Of a stretch of 64,000 nt of DNA, positions 40,258 to 48,462 are shown one piece after another. The DNA comes from JBFWRK01 sp050248955 (GTDB lineage Bacteria; Actinomycetota; Acidimicrobiia; Acidimicrobiales; Ilumatobacteraceae). Both the position numbers and the translations under genes were made by a program. The stretch lies in contig JBFWRK010000009.1 in the NCBI GenBank assembly GCA_050248955.1, positions 124,001-188,000 on the forward strand, given 5' to 3'. A model generated the notes under the pieces. The model worked only from the letters and a program-made list of their open reading frames with translations, did not search any database and was not told the origin of the DNA. How positions within the stretch are numbered: position 1 is the stretch's first letter; the number at the start of each line of letters is the position of its first letter.

Positions 40258-40357
40258 GAAGTGGTCCTTCCGTTGCAGCTCCACGAGCTTGATGTGCTCA
40301 CTGTGGGCCGCGGAGGTAAGAACGTCCCCGTGAGGAGGGTGAGAGGAGGGTTGGAGA

Positions 40358-41725
40358 TCAGGGGATGACCGGCAGCACGATGCCGACGGTCGCTCCGCCG
40401 CCAGCGCGCGGGGCCGCGAACGCGCTCCCGCCGTGGAGCGTCGCCACATCGTTCACGATCGCGAGACCGAGCCCGGATCCCGGGCGGCTGCGGGCAGCGA
40501 CGGATCGGTAGAAGCGGTCGAACACGTGCGGAAGGTCGTCCGCGCTGATCCCCGGGCCACGGTCGGCGACCTCGATCCGTCCCTGCTCGACCGTGACCTC
40601 GACAGGCCCACCTGGGCGGTCGTCGAACTTGAGCGCGTTCTCGATGAGGTTGCCGACCGCGCGCTCGAGCGCCTGCGGCCGCACGAGCACGCGCGAGCCG
40701 TCGGCTCGGACCACGACCGACCGACCGCTGCGGCGGCTCGCCCGATCTGCGACCTGCCGGACGAGCGGGGCGAGATCGGTCGGTTGCGGCGTCTCCTCGG
40801 CGCGTTGCTCGGTCGCGAGCTGCACGAGCTCGTTGACGAGCATCGTGAGCTCGCGCGCCTCCCCGTCGAGGTCGTCGAGCACGCGCTGGCGGGTCTCGAC
40901 CGGCAGATCGTCGAAGCGACGGAGCACGGAGATGTTCGTGCGCAGGCTCGTCAGCGGCGTCCGGAGCTCGTGACCGGCGTCCTGCACGAGTCGTTGCTGG
41001 TCGTCGCGGGAACGGGCGAGCGCGCCCAGCATGTCGCCGAACGCGACACCGAGCCGGCCGGCTTCGTCCTCGCCGCCGACGGCGACCGGCACGTCGAGCC
41101 GGCCGGTCAGTGCGACCTCCTCGGCTGCCGCGGTGAGGCGTACGAGCCGCCGCGTCGCCTGGCGGGCGACGAACCACCCGATCGCAGCAGCGGCCGCGGT
41201 CACGAGCCCCATCGCGAGCAAGGTCCGATTGCGTTGGGCGGCGAGGATGCGATCGTTCTCCTCGAGGCTGCGGGCGGCCTGGACCGCGCCGAGGCCGTCG
41301 CCGAGCGAGACCGTGATCATGCGGTGGTGCTCGCCCTCGATGTGGGTCCCGCGCCACCGCTCGACGTACGACTCGAGGCTGCTGGCGACGGCGATGTCGA
41401 CAGCATCGACCGGGAGCCGGCCCGAGGTCGGGTAGGTCCACGGCTCGCCGGAGGCATCGATCGCCTGGATCAGGATCTGCTCGAAGCTCGCCGGACGCCG
41501 GTTCGCGGGACCATCGGCATTGCCGCGGCCCTGGTCCTCCTCGCTGGGCGGGCCGGGGCCGACGCGCAGCCTCGCGAACACCACGTCGATCGCATCTGAC
41601 AGCGAGCGGTCGATCTCTCCATCGAGGCGGTTCGCCGTCGTCGAGTAGGTCGTGACGCCGATCGCGATGGTCGCCAGCGCGCTCAGGGCGACGAGCGCCA
41701 CGACCAGCTTCAGCCGCAGGCTCAC
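40358..41725 (-). CDS. Two-component sensor histidine kinase (MprB-like)
   Basis: A 455-residue membrane kinase. Two helices (LVVALVALSALATIAIGVTTY and TLLAMGLVTAAAAAIGWFVA) flank an extracytoplasmic sensor of about 125 residues. A HAMP domain (ARQATRRLVRLTAAAEEVALTGRLDVPV) and the H-box (LVQDAGHELRTPLTSLRTNI, phosphorylated His) follow. The ATPase has N box NLIENALKF, G1 DRGPGISADDLPHVFDRF and G2 GSGLGLAI. The layout matches actinobacterial MprB/EnvZ-class kinases that sense envelope stress. Its GTG overlaps the response regulator stop (GTGA). Confidence 0.92.
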   Translation of the reverse strand: MSLRLKLVVALVALSALATIAIGVTTYSTTANRLDGEIDRSLSDAIDVVFARLRVGPGPPSEEDQGRGNADGPANRRPASFEQILIQAIDASGEPWTYPTSGRLPVDAVDIAVASSLESYVERWRGTHIEGEHHRMITVSLGDGLGAVQAARSLEENDRILAAQRNRTLLAMGLVTAAAAAIGWFVARQATRRLVRLTAAAEEVALTGRLDVPVAVGGEDEAGRLGVAFGDMLGALARSRDDQQRLVQDAGHELRTPLTSLRTNISVLRRFDDLPVETRQRVLDDLDGEARELTMLVNELVQLATEQRAEETPQPTDLAPLVRQVADRASRRSGRSVVVRADGSRVLVRPQALERAVGNLIENALKFDDRPGGPVEVTVEQGRIEVADRGPGISADDLPHVFDRFYRSVAARSRPGSGLGLAIVNDVATLHGGSAFAAPRAGGGATVGIVLPVIP

Positions 41726-42411
41726 GTCGCGCGCACCGAATAGCCCACGCCGCGGATGGTGTGGATCAACTTCGCCTCGCCGGGGCCTTCGACCTTGCGC
41801 CGGAGGTAGCTGATGTAGACGGCGAGGTTCTTGGAGTCCGGGCCGAAGTCGTATCCCCAGATCCGGTCGTAGATCGTCGAATGCTCGAGGACGACGCCGG
41901 CGTTGCGGACGAGCAGCTCCAAGAGATCGAACTCCGTCTTCGACAGCTCGATCTCGCGTCCTGCACGGAACACCCGGCGGGCGGAGACGTCGATCTGCAG
42001 GTCGCCGACGCTGATCGTCGTTGCGTTCCCGCCTCCGTCGTCCGGCCGCGCGCGGCGCAGGAGCGCGCGGATCCGGGCGAGCAGCTCGTCGAGCTCGAAC
42101 GGCTTCGGCAGGTAGTCGTCTGCACCGGCATCGAGGCCGGCGACCCGGTCGGACGTCTCCGTGCGAGCCGTGAGCATGAGGATCGGCACTCGATCCCCTT
42201 CCGCGCGCAGCACCCGGCAGGCAGTGAGCCCGTCGATCGACGGCATCATCACGTCGAGGATCATCACGTCGACGGGCCGCTCCTTGACGAGCGCGAGCGC
42301 GGCGGCGCCGTCGGGCGCGGACTCCACCTCGTAGCCGTGGAGCTCGAGCGCGCGCACGAGCGACTCGCGGATGGCACGATCGTCGTCGGCGACGAGCACA
42401 CGGTCGGTCAC
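41722..42411 (-). CDS. Two-component response regulator, OmpR/MprA type
   Basis: A 229-residue DNA-binding regulator. The receiver domain has acidic pocket VADDD, phospho-Asp in VMILDVMMPSIDG, Thr in LMLTART and Lys in DYLPKPFELDELLARI. The OmpR winged helix follows (VFRAGREIELSKTEFDLLELLVRNAGVVLEHSTIYDRIWGYDFGPDSKNLAVYISYLRRKVEG...IRGVGYSVRAT). It is transcribed with the kinase at 40358. An AGGA motif precedes the GTG, so this gene seems to use a leader. Probable targets include the exported protein downstream. Confidence 0.93.
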   Translation of the reverse strand: MTDRVLVADDDRAIRESLVRALELHGYEVESAPDGAAALALVKERPVDVMILDVMMPSIDGLTACRVLRAEGDRVPILMLTARTETSDRVAGLDAGADDYLPKPFELDELLARIRALLRRARPDDGGGNATTISVGDLQIDVSARRVFRAGREIELSKTEFDLLELLVRNAGVVLEHSTIYDRIWGYDFGPDSKNLAVYISYLRRKVEGPGEAKLIHTIRGVGYSVRAT

Positions 42412-42451
42412 GCCGCCATCCTGGCGCGTCGAGGTGAGAGCGCGGTGAGAA

Positions 42452-43573
42452 TCAGCGGCGCAGGCCGTCGAGGGCGCCCCGGCGGATCTTGCCGAGTGCA
42501 GTCCGGGGAACGGCTTCGACGAGCACGAGACGGCGCGGCGCGCAGTAGGCGGGCAGCTCCTGCTTCACGTGGTTGCGCAACGTGTCGAGGACGGGCGGGG
42601 CGGAGGTGTCAGCGGGCACGACGTACGCCGTCACGATCTGACCCCACTCGTCGTCGGGATTGCCTGCGATCGCGACGTCATCGACAGCGGGATGGTCGCG
42701 CAGCACCGCTTCGACGGCCTCCGGCCACACGTTCTCGCCGCCGGTGATGATCAGGTCGCCGCGCCGGCCGGCGACCTGCAGCCGTCCGTCGTCCTGCCAG
42801 GAGCCGAGGTCGCCCGTGGCGAACCATCCTGCTGAGTCCAGCGGGTTCACGCCGTCGCGGTAGCAGCGCAACAGCATCGGCCCACGCAGGTGGATCTCAC
42901 CCGCCGCGTCGATGCGGACCTCGACGCCCTCGAGCGGTCGCCCGTCGTAGACGACGCCACTGCCGGTCTCCGTCATGCCGTACGTGGCCACGGTGTTCGC
43001 GGGTCGGTCCGCCGGCGGACGGCTGCCGCCGAGGACGATGACGCGGAACAGCGCCGGATCGATCCTGCGGAGCATGGTCGCGACGAGCGAGACGAGCGTC
43101 GCTCCGTCGTGGGCGGCGGCGGTGATCGCCGCCGGCTCGGCAGCAGCCAGGACGGTCAACGGGGTGCCGAGCGTGAGTGCACGGGTGATCACCGAGAGGC
43201 CGCCGATGTGCGCCAGCGGGAGACAGGCGAGCCAGTGATCGTCTGCGGCGACGCCGATGCGCGTGCTCGTGGCCCGCGCCGACGCGGCGACGGCTTCGTG
43301 CGTCAGCACGACGCCCTTCGGGGCGCCGGTCGTACCGCTGGTGACGACGACCAGCGCGTCGCCGGGCTCGACAGGTCGTCCACCGACCAGCTGATGCTCG
43401 CCGGTTCCGTCGATGACGGCCGCCGGCGCGAGTGCCTCGAGCACGCGCGCCCTCGCTGCGTCCGGCATCCGGCGGTCAAGGGGCGCGACCGCGTCGCCGT
43501 CGTCCCAGACCCGTTGCAGCGCGGCCACGAACGCGGCACCGCCGGGGAGATCGAGCGCGACGAGCCGGGGCAC
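42452..43573 (-). CDS. menE: o-Succinylbenzoate-CoA ligase
   Basis: A 373-residue adenylate-forming enzyme that activates o-succinylbenzoate in menaquinone synthesis. Motifs: P-loop VVTSGTTGAPKGVVLTHEAV (A3), ACLPLAHIGGLSVI, VATYGMTETGSGVVYDG (A5), GWFATGDLGSWQDDGRLQVAGRRGDLIITGGENVWPEAVEAVL (A7/A8) and the C-terminal Lys in TALGKIRRGAL. It is shorter than typical MenE (about 450) because the N-terminal subdomain is reduced. The men genes nearby make MenE the best assignment. GTG 43573 has TAGCCT 7 nt upstream. Confidence 0.87.
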   Translation of the reverse strand: MPRLVALDLPGGAAFVAALQRVWDDGDAVAPLDRRMPDAARARVLEALAPAAVIDGTGEHQLVGGRPVEPGDALVVVTSGTTGAPKGVVLTHEAVAASARATSTRIGVAADDHWLACLPLAHIGGLSVITRALTLGTPLTVLAAAEPAAITAAAHDGATLVSLVATMLRRIDPALFRVIVLGGSRPPADRPANTVATYGMTETGSGVVYDGRPLEGVEVRIDAAGEIHLRGPMLLRCYRDGVNPLDSAGWFATGDLGSWQDDGRLQVAGRRGDLIITGGENVWPEAVEAVLRDHPAVDDVAIAGNPDDEWGQIVTAYVVPADTSAPPVLDTLRNHVKQELPAYCAPRRLVLVEAVPRTALGKIRRGALDGLRR

Positions 43574-43580
43574 GGCGCGC

Positions 43581-43586
43581 AGGCTA
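43581..43586 (-). promoter_or_regulatory. Putative leaderless -10 element of menE
   Basis: TAGCCT on the minus strand, 7 nt before the GTG at 43573. Confidence 0.4.
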
Positions 43587-43614
43587 GGCGGGGCAGCCTT
43601 GCCCGGCTGTGCCC

Positions 43615-45024
43615 TCAGGCGGTCACGGGATCGATCGGCGTGTCCAGACCGAGGCGTTCCTCGATCTGCTCCGCAACGGCCAGGCAGCGGAGCTCCGTGT
43701 AGCGCCAGCCCATCAGCTGCACACCCACGGGGAGCCCGTCGGCCATGCCGGCGGGCACGACCGCGGCCGGCGTGCCGAGCAGGTTTGCCGGCAGCACGGG
43801 GCGCATCAGCTCGAGGGTCGCGACCGCGTTCTCGAAGCTCTCGATGTCGAAGTCGTGAGCGAACGGCGGTTGCGTCCAGACCGGCGAGAGGAGGACCGGG
43901 AAGTCCTCGTGCCACAAGCTCCAACGCCGGGCGAGCCCGAAGCGCTCCATGTGGTCCATCGCCGCCGACGTCTGGTCGACCTCGGCGAGATGCGCCGTCG
44001 CGTGCGCCAGGAACGTGGCGCCGCCCTCGCCCATCACCATGTCGAGGATCGGCTTCTGCACGCGGATGTCCACGCTGAGCAGCCGGCCCCACAGGTCGAG
44101 CGCCCGCTCGTAGTCCGGCGGCGTCGCCTCGACGACGTCGTGGCCGGCATCGGACAGCGCATCCGCAGCGGCGCGGACCACGGCTGCGATGCCCGGATGC
44201 GTCGACCCGCCGGGTGGCTCCGCCATCACGGCGATCCGCAACCGCTCGCCCGGTGCGAGGTCGGTGAACCGTGCCGGCACGCTGAGCGGGTCGCGGGGAT
44301 GCTGGCCGGCGACGATGCCGAACCCGGCGCGGACGTCGGCGACACGCCGGGCCATCACGCCTTCCACCGCCATCAGCTGGAACGCCAGGTTCATGTTCTC
44401 CGGTGGGATGACGGTCGCTGCGGGAACCGCCCCCTGCGACGGCTTGATGGACGCGACGCCGCAGCAGTGAGCGGGGTTGCGGAGCGATCCGCCGAGGTCG
44501 TTGCCGAGACCGAGCGGGCTCATGCCGGTCGCCAGCGCGGCCGCCTCGCCACCGCTCGAGCCACCCGCAGTGCGGTCCGGGTTCCACGGGTTGCGGGTGA
44601 GCCCGTGCAGCGACGAGTGCGTGTGCACCCGCAGGCCGAGATCGGGCAGGTTGGTCCGGCCGATCGGGATCGCACCGGCGTCGCGGAGGCGACCGACCTG
44701 CGGGGCGTCGATCGGCGCGACCGCTTCAGCGAGCGCGTGCACGGCCGAGGTCGTCGGTGTCCCCGCGAGGTCGATGTTCTCCTTCACCGTGAACGGCACG
44801 CCGTGGAGCGGCCCGAGCGCCGCGCCTCCGCTGACGGCCTCGTCGGCAGCGTCGGCGGCGGCGCGCGCCTCGTCGGCGAGCAGCCGCACCACCGCGTTCA
44901 CGTGCGGGTTGACCTGGCCGATGCGCGCCAGGTGGGCGTCGACCACCTCCCGGCTGGACACCTTCCCCGTCCGGATCATCTCCGCCAGCCCGAGTGCGCT
45001 CTCGCGCCACAGCTCACCGCTCAT
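43615..45024 (-). CDS. Amidase (amidase-signature family)
   Basis: A 469-residue hydrolase of the amidase-signature family. The Ser-cisSer-Lys triad is visible: Lys in GVPFTVKENIDLAG and both serines in DRTAGGSSGGEAAALATGMSPLGLGNDLGGSLRNPAH. The C-terminus LPVGVQLMGWRYTELRCLAVAEQIEE is typical. Family members hydrolyse varied amides; the substrate here is unknown. It lies between menE and menA but has no known role in quinone synthesis. A GGAGAGG ribosome-binding site fixes the ATG at 45024. Confidence 0.9.
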   Translation of the reverse strand: MSGELWRESALGLAEMIRTGKVSSREVVDAHLARIGQVNPHVNAVVRLLADEARAAADAADEAVSGGAALGPLHGVPFTVKENIDLAGTPTTSAVHALAEAVAPIDAPQVGRLRDAGAIPIGRTNLPDLGLRVHTHSSLHGLTRNPWNPDRTAGGSSGGEAAALATGMSPLGLGNDLGGSLRNPAHCCGVASIKPSQGAVPAATVIPPENMNLAFQLMAVEGVMARRVADVRAGFGIVAGQHPRDPLSVPARFTDLAPGERLRIAVMAEPPGGSTHPGIAAVVRAAADALSDAGHDVVEATPPDYERALDLWGRLLSVDIRVQKPILDMVMGEGGATFLAHATAHLAEVDQTSAAMDHMERFGLARRWSLWHEDFPVLLSPVWTQPPFAHDFDIESFENAVATLELMRPVLPANLLGTPAAVVPAGMADGLPVGVQLMGWRYTELRCLAVAEQIEERLGLDTPIDPVTA

Positions 45025-45126
45025 CGTGGACCTCTCCTCTGCTCGTCCCCACGTCCCCTCGCTGCGCCCACCGCAGCGACGACCATGATGCCGCATCCGG
45101 CAACTCACCCCGGCCAGACTCTGCCG

Positions 45127-46005
45127 GTGAATCGTTGGGTGCTCGGTGCTCGTCCTCGAACGCTTCCCGCTGCGGTCGTACCCGTCGCTGTCGGCGCGGC
45201 GTGCGCGCTCGGCGAGGGGGAGCGCATCGTCTGGTGGCGGATCGTCGCCGCAGGAGTCGTCGCGCTCGCGCTCCAGATCGGCACGAACTACGCGAACGAC
45301 TACAGCGACGGGGTCAAGGGGACGGATGCGGTGCGGGTCGGGCCGATTCGGTTGGTGGCGGGCGGGCTGGCGTCAGCGGGCGCGGTCAAGCGGGCGGCAC
45401 TGCTCTCGTTCGCCGTCGCCGGCGTGGTCGGTGCGCTGCTCGCGTTCGCCGTCGGACCGGAACTGTTCGTCGTCGGCGCGGCCGCGATCGCGGCAGGGTG
45501 GGGCTACACCGGCGGCCCGAAGCCGTACGGGTACTATGGCTTCGGCGAACTGTTCGTCTTCGTCTTCTTCGGGCTCGTCGCGACCGCCGGTACGACGTAC
45601 GTGCTCCTCGAGCGGCTGACGGGAACCGCGCTGGCGTCAGGCGTCGCGGTGGGCTTCCTGGCCTGCGCGCTGCTCGTCGTGAACAACCTGCGCGACATCC
45701 CGACGGACACCGTCGCGGGGAAGAAGACGCTCGCGGTCCGGATCGGCGATCGCGCGACTCGCCGGCTGTACGTCGCCCTCGTCGTCGGTGCCGTCGTGGT
45801 CGTCGTCGCGATCGCGATCGTGACGCGTCGGTGGGCCATCGCGTTGGGCGCGCTCGGCCCGGCGGTCCTCGGGTTCGTGCCGGCCCGAACCGTCCTTCGC
45901 GGCGCGACGGGTCAGGCGCTGATCCCCGTGCTCGGCCGCACCGCCCGCACCCAGCTGGCGACCGGCGTCCTCCTCACGCTGGGCCTGATCCTCACCGCGA
46001 CCTGA
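45127..46005 (+). CDS. menA: 1,4-Dihydroxy-2-naphthoate polyprenyltransferase
   Basis: A 292-residue membrane prenyltransferase that attaches the isoprenoid chain to dihydroxynaphthoate to form demethylmenaquinone. It starts WVLGARPRTLPAAVVPVAVG. The first prenyl-diphosphate motif is IGTNYANDYSDGVKGTD (NDxxD) with RLVAGG. The second region is LLVVNNLRDIPTDTVAGKKTLAVRIGDR, both characteristic of MenA. About eight helices are seen. The GTG start has a CAGACT hexamer 6 nt upstream. It is divergent from the amidase gene. Confidence 0.93.
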   Translation: MNRWVLGARPRTLPAAVVPVAVGAACALGEGERIVWWRIVAAGVVALALQIGTNYANDYSDGVKGTDAVRVGPIRLVAGGLASAGAVKRAALLSFAVAGVVGALLAFAVGPELFVVGAAAIAAGWGYTGGPKPYGYYGFGELFVFVFFGLVATAGTTYVLLERLTGTALASGVAVGFLACALLVVNNLRDIPTDTVAGKKTLAVRIGDRATRRLYVALVVGAVVVVVAIAIVTRRWAIALGALGPAVLGFVPARTVLRGATGQALIPVLGRTARTQLATGVLLTLGLILTAT

Positions 46006-46011
46006 CCGTCC

Positions 46012-46043
46012 GCACGATCGCGCGTCCGTGGGGGCGCTCGTGC
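46012..46043. terminator. Hairpin between convergent menA and pentapeptide genes
   Basis: GCACGA-GCGC on the left (with a TC bulge) pairs with GCGC-TCGTGC on the right, around a 10-nt loop, just past the menA stop. Confidence 0.4.
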
Positions 46044-46058
46044 AGGCAGAACGGTGGC

Positions 46059-46931
46059 TCACGCGTACTTCAGCGGACCGCACTGTTCACCCTCGTCATC
46101 GACCGGCAGCGCGGATGTGGGGACCGGCACCTCGGCCGGCCACCCGATCGGAGCCGCGTCGATGACGACCCCGCCTGCGTCGAACACCACCGACGCCAGG
46201 TTGCGCACGCCTGTGAAGTCGACGTTGCGCAGATCGGTGGGCGCAGCATCCTCGTAGTCGGGTGCGATGCCGAAGTGAGCGCCTTCGAGGTTCGCTCCGG
46301 CAAGGCTCGTGTTGCGAAGGTCGGCGCTCAGGAACCTGGTGTTGACGAAGATGCCGCCACCGCTCAGGTCGGCAGAGTTGATGTCGGTGCACACGGCGAC
46401 GCCGTCGAACATCTGGATGTCGATGAGGCGGGCGTTGTACAGGCTCGCTTCGGTCAGGTTCGCGCCACTGAGGTCGGCGCCGTGCAACTCGAGCCCGTCG
46501 AGGTTCTGGCCACGGAGGTCGAGTGATCTGAGCGGCCCGCCTTCGCGCCCGACGTAGCTGCGCACGAATCGCGCGTTGTCCTGACGAGCTTCTCGCTGTG
46601 CCCGCGCCTCCTCGAGCCGTTCCGCTTGCTCGAACCGCTCCTGCGCGAGGTCGCGATCGAGCGTCCGCTGCTCCTCGGCGCGCCTGTTGTCCTCTTCCCG
46701 TTGAACCTTCGCGATCTCCTGGTCGGCCTTCTTGAGCTTCTTCTCCAGATCGTCGGTCGCGTACAGCACGGCGAGTCCGACGATGGAGCCGGTGGTCAGC
46801 GCGATCCCGAGATCCAACATGGCGTGCTTCAGACGGTCAGTCCTGGTCGAGTTGTGGGCGGGGTTCAGGACGTAGGCGCCGAGGAGGAGAGCTCCCACGA
46901 TGGCGAGGACCCAGATGACGGTGAGCCACAT
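46059..46931 (-). CDS. Pentapeptide-repeat membrane protein
   Basis: A 290-residue protein with two N-terminal helices (LTVIWVLAIVGALLLGAYVL and LGIALTTGSIVGLAVLYAT). A long charged coiled coil follows (DDLEKKLKKADQEIAKVQREEDNRRAEEQRTLDRDLAQERFEQAERLEEARAQREAR). About 15 pentapeptide repeats of the A(D/N)LXX type follow (LRSLDLRGQNLDGLELHGADLSGANLTEASLYNARL). These fold as a right-handed quadrilateral beta-helix. Function is unknown; such proteins often mediate binding. ATG 46931 is preferred to GTG 46937, because TACTTT lies 9 nt from the ATG. Confidence 0.85.
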   Translation of the reverse strand: MWLTVIWVLAIVGALLLGAYVLNPAHNSTRTDRLKHAMLDLGIALTTGSIVGLAVLYATDDLEKKLKKADQEIAKVQREEDNRRAEEQRTLDRDLAQERFEQAERLEEARAQREARQDNARFVRSYVGREGGPLRSLDLRGQNLDGLELHGADLSGANLTEASLYNARLIDIQMFDGVAVCTDINSADLSGGGIFVNTRFLSADLRNTSLAGANLEGAHFGIAPDYEDAAPTDLRNVDFTGVRNLASVVFDAGGVVIDAAPIGWPAEVPVPTSALPVDDEGEQCGPLKYA

Positions 46932-46940
46932 CAGCACGCG

Positions 46941-46946
46941 AAAGTA
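46941..46946 (-). promoter_or_regulatory. Putative leaderless -10 element of the pentapeptide gene
   Basis: TACTTT on the minus strand, 9 nt before the ATG at 46931. Confidence 0.35.
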
Positions 46947-46990
46947 GCGCTCCAGCTACCAGGTGGGCTCCGGCGGCGCGGCCCTTGCTC

Positions 46991-47740
46991 TCAGGGCCGG
47001 GCGAGGAACATCTCCACCTGTTGCGCGAAGGCGCCCGGACGTTCGAGGTGGGCGGCGTGGCCGGCGTCCGGTACGACCTCGAACCGCGCGTTCGTCCCGA
47101 TCGCCGACGCGATCCGTTCGCCGAGGATCCGGAACTTGGCGTCGTGCTCACCGGCGAGGACGAGCACGGGCATCGCGAGCGACGCCAGCCGGCCCCACAG
47201 CGATTCCTGCGTGCCGGTGCCGGCGAGGCGCAGACTGCTGGCGAGTCCGGCGGGGGTGTTGCGCCGGCGATCGGCGAGCGCCGCCGCGTCCTCGGGCAAG
47301 CGGGCGAAGAGCGGGTTCTGCAACCACCGCTCGAGGAACACCGGCACGCCGTCTCGCTCGATCGAAGCGGCAAGCTCGTCGTCGGCACGACGGCGCGCCT
47401 CACGCTCGGCCGGGTCCTCGATGCCAGCGGTCGCGCCGAGCAGCACCAACCGCTCGACGACGTCGGGCTGGGCGAGCGCCAGGTGCAGCGCGAGCCGCCC
47501 GCCCATCGAGTAGCCGACGTACGTCGCCCGCCCACCCGTCGCGCCGAGCAGCGCTGCGCCCTCCTGCAGACCGACCGCGATGTCCGAGGAACCACCGTGA
47601 CCCGGCGCGTCGACGAGAACGACCTCGTAGCGATCGGTCAGCTGCGCCGCGACCGAGCTCCACGACCGACCCGTCTGCGTGAAGCCGTGGACGAGCACGA
47701 GCCGTTCGCCGCGGCCGTGCGTCTCGTGATGGAGGATCAC
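46991..47740 (-). CDS. menH: Alpha/beta hydrolase, probable MenH (SHCHC synthase)
   Basis: A 249-residue alpha/beta hydrolase. It begins LHHETHGRGERLVLVHGFTQTGRSWSSVAAQL (oxyanion HGFTQTG, the MenH-type pattern). The nucleophile elbow is YVGYSMGGRLALHLAL (GYSMGGR, as in MenH). The catalytic Asp is in VLAGEHDAKF and the His in VVPDAGHAAHLERP. MenH removes pyruvate to form the SHCHC intermediate of menaquinone synthesis. The assignment rests on these motifs and on menD starting just beyond the next gene. Its GTG overlaps the DsbA-like stop (GTGA). Confidence 0.83.
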   Translation of the reverse strand: MILHHETHGRGERLVLVHGFTQTGRSWSSVAAQLTDRYEVVLVDAPGHGGSSDIAVGLQEGAALLGATGGRATYVGYSMGGRLALHLALAQPDVVERLVLLGATAGIEDPAEREARRRADDELAASIERDGVPVFLERWLQNPLFARLPEDAAALADRRRNTPAGLASSLRLAGTGTQESLWGRLASLAMPVLVLAGEHDAKFRILGERIASAIGTNARFEVVPDAGHAAHLERPGAFAQQVEMFLARP

Positions 47741-48444
47741 GTCGCGCCGCTGACGTCCTCGCACGTGCCCGCGAACGCGTCGCTGACGGCGGCCGCTGCC
47801 TCGGCCTCCCGGGCCTCCAGCGTGGCCACCCGCTCGAGCACGCGCTCGAACGTCTCGATCTCTTGCGCACCCGGCACCATCCACGTGCCGTTGAAGACGA
47901 AGGTCGGGACCGCCGTGATGTCGTTGCTCGCCGCGACAGCGAGGTCGTTCATCACCTCCGCGCGACCGGCGTCGGATGCAAGGAACGACTCGACCTCTGC
48001 CGCGTCGAGCCCGACCCGGGCTGCTGCATCGACGAGCACGTCCGGATCGCCGACGTTCCGCCCGTCGGTGAAGTACGCCTGGAGCAACTGCTCCTTCAGC
48101 TCGACCTGCACCCCGCGCTGCTCGGCGAACCAGAGCAGCCGATGGGCGAGCAGCGTGTTCGCCCGGACGGCTCGGTCGAGGTGGAACTCGATCCCGCTGG
48201 CCGCGGCGATCGCCGTCACGTTGTCGATGATCTGCGCCGCCCGATCCGGGCCGCCGAACTTCCGCGCGTACACCTCCGCGACCGGAGTCGCCACGCCTGG
48301 CGCTGCCCTCGGGTCGAGGAGGTACGGCCGGAAGACGATCTCGACGTCGTTCCGCCCGGCGAAGCGCTCGACCGCCTGTTCGAAGCGTCGCTTGCCGATG
48401 TAGCACCACGGGCAGACGACGTCGGACCAGATCTCGACACGCAT
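47737..48444 (-). CDS. DsbA family oxidoreductase (FrnE-like)
   Basis: A 235-residue thioredoxin-fold protein. MRVEIWSDVVCPWCYIGKRRFEQAVERF contains the CPWC redox motif of the FrnE group. The cis-Pro loop is DITAVPTFVFNGTWMVPGAQ, and between them lies the helical insertion typical of DsbA proteins. There is no signal peptide, so it is cytosolic. FrnE-type proteins act in thiol homeostasis or as isomerases in polyketide synthesis. It is coupled to menH by a GTGA overlap and divergent from menD, with only 18 bp between their start codons. Confidence 0.88.
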   Translation of the reverse strand: MRVEIWSDVVCPWCYIGKRRFEQAVERFAGRNDVEIVFRPYLLDPRAAPGVATPVAEVYARKFGGPDRAAQIIDNVTAIAAASGIEFHLDRAVRANTLLAHRLLWFAEQRGVQVELKEQLLQAYFTDGRNVGDPDVLVDAAARVGLDAAEVESFLASDAGRAEVMNDLAVAASNDITAVPTFVFNGTWMVPGAQEIETFERVLERVATLEAREAEAAAAVSDAFAGTCEDVSGAT

Positions 48445-48451
48445 CGGTGCC

Positions 48452-48461
48452 ACGATAGGTC
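48452..48461. promoter_or_regulatory. Overlapping divergent -10-like elements between dsbA-like gene and menD
   Basis: TATCGT on the minus strand (48452-48457) is 7 nt from the DsbA-like ATG. TAGGTC on the plus strand (48456-48461) is close to the menD starts (ATG 48463, in-frame GTG 48469). The two hexamers overlap by two bases, so initiation in one direction should hinder the other. Confidence 0.4.
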
Positions 48462-48462
48462 G

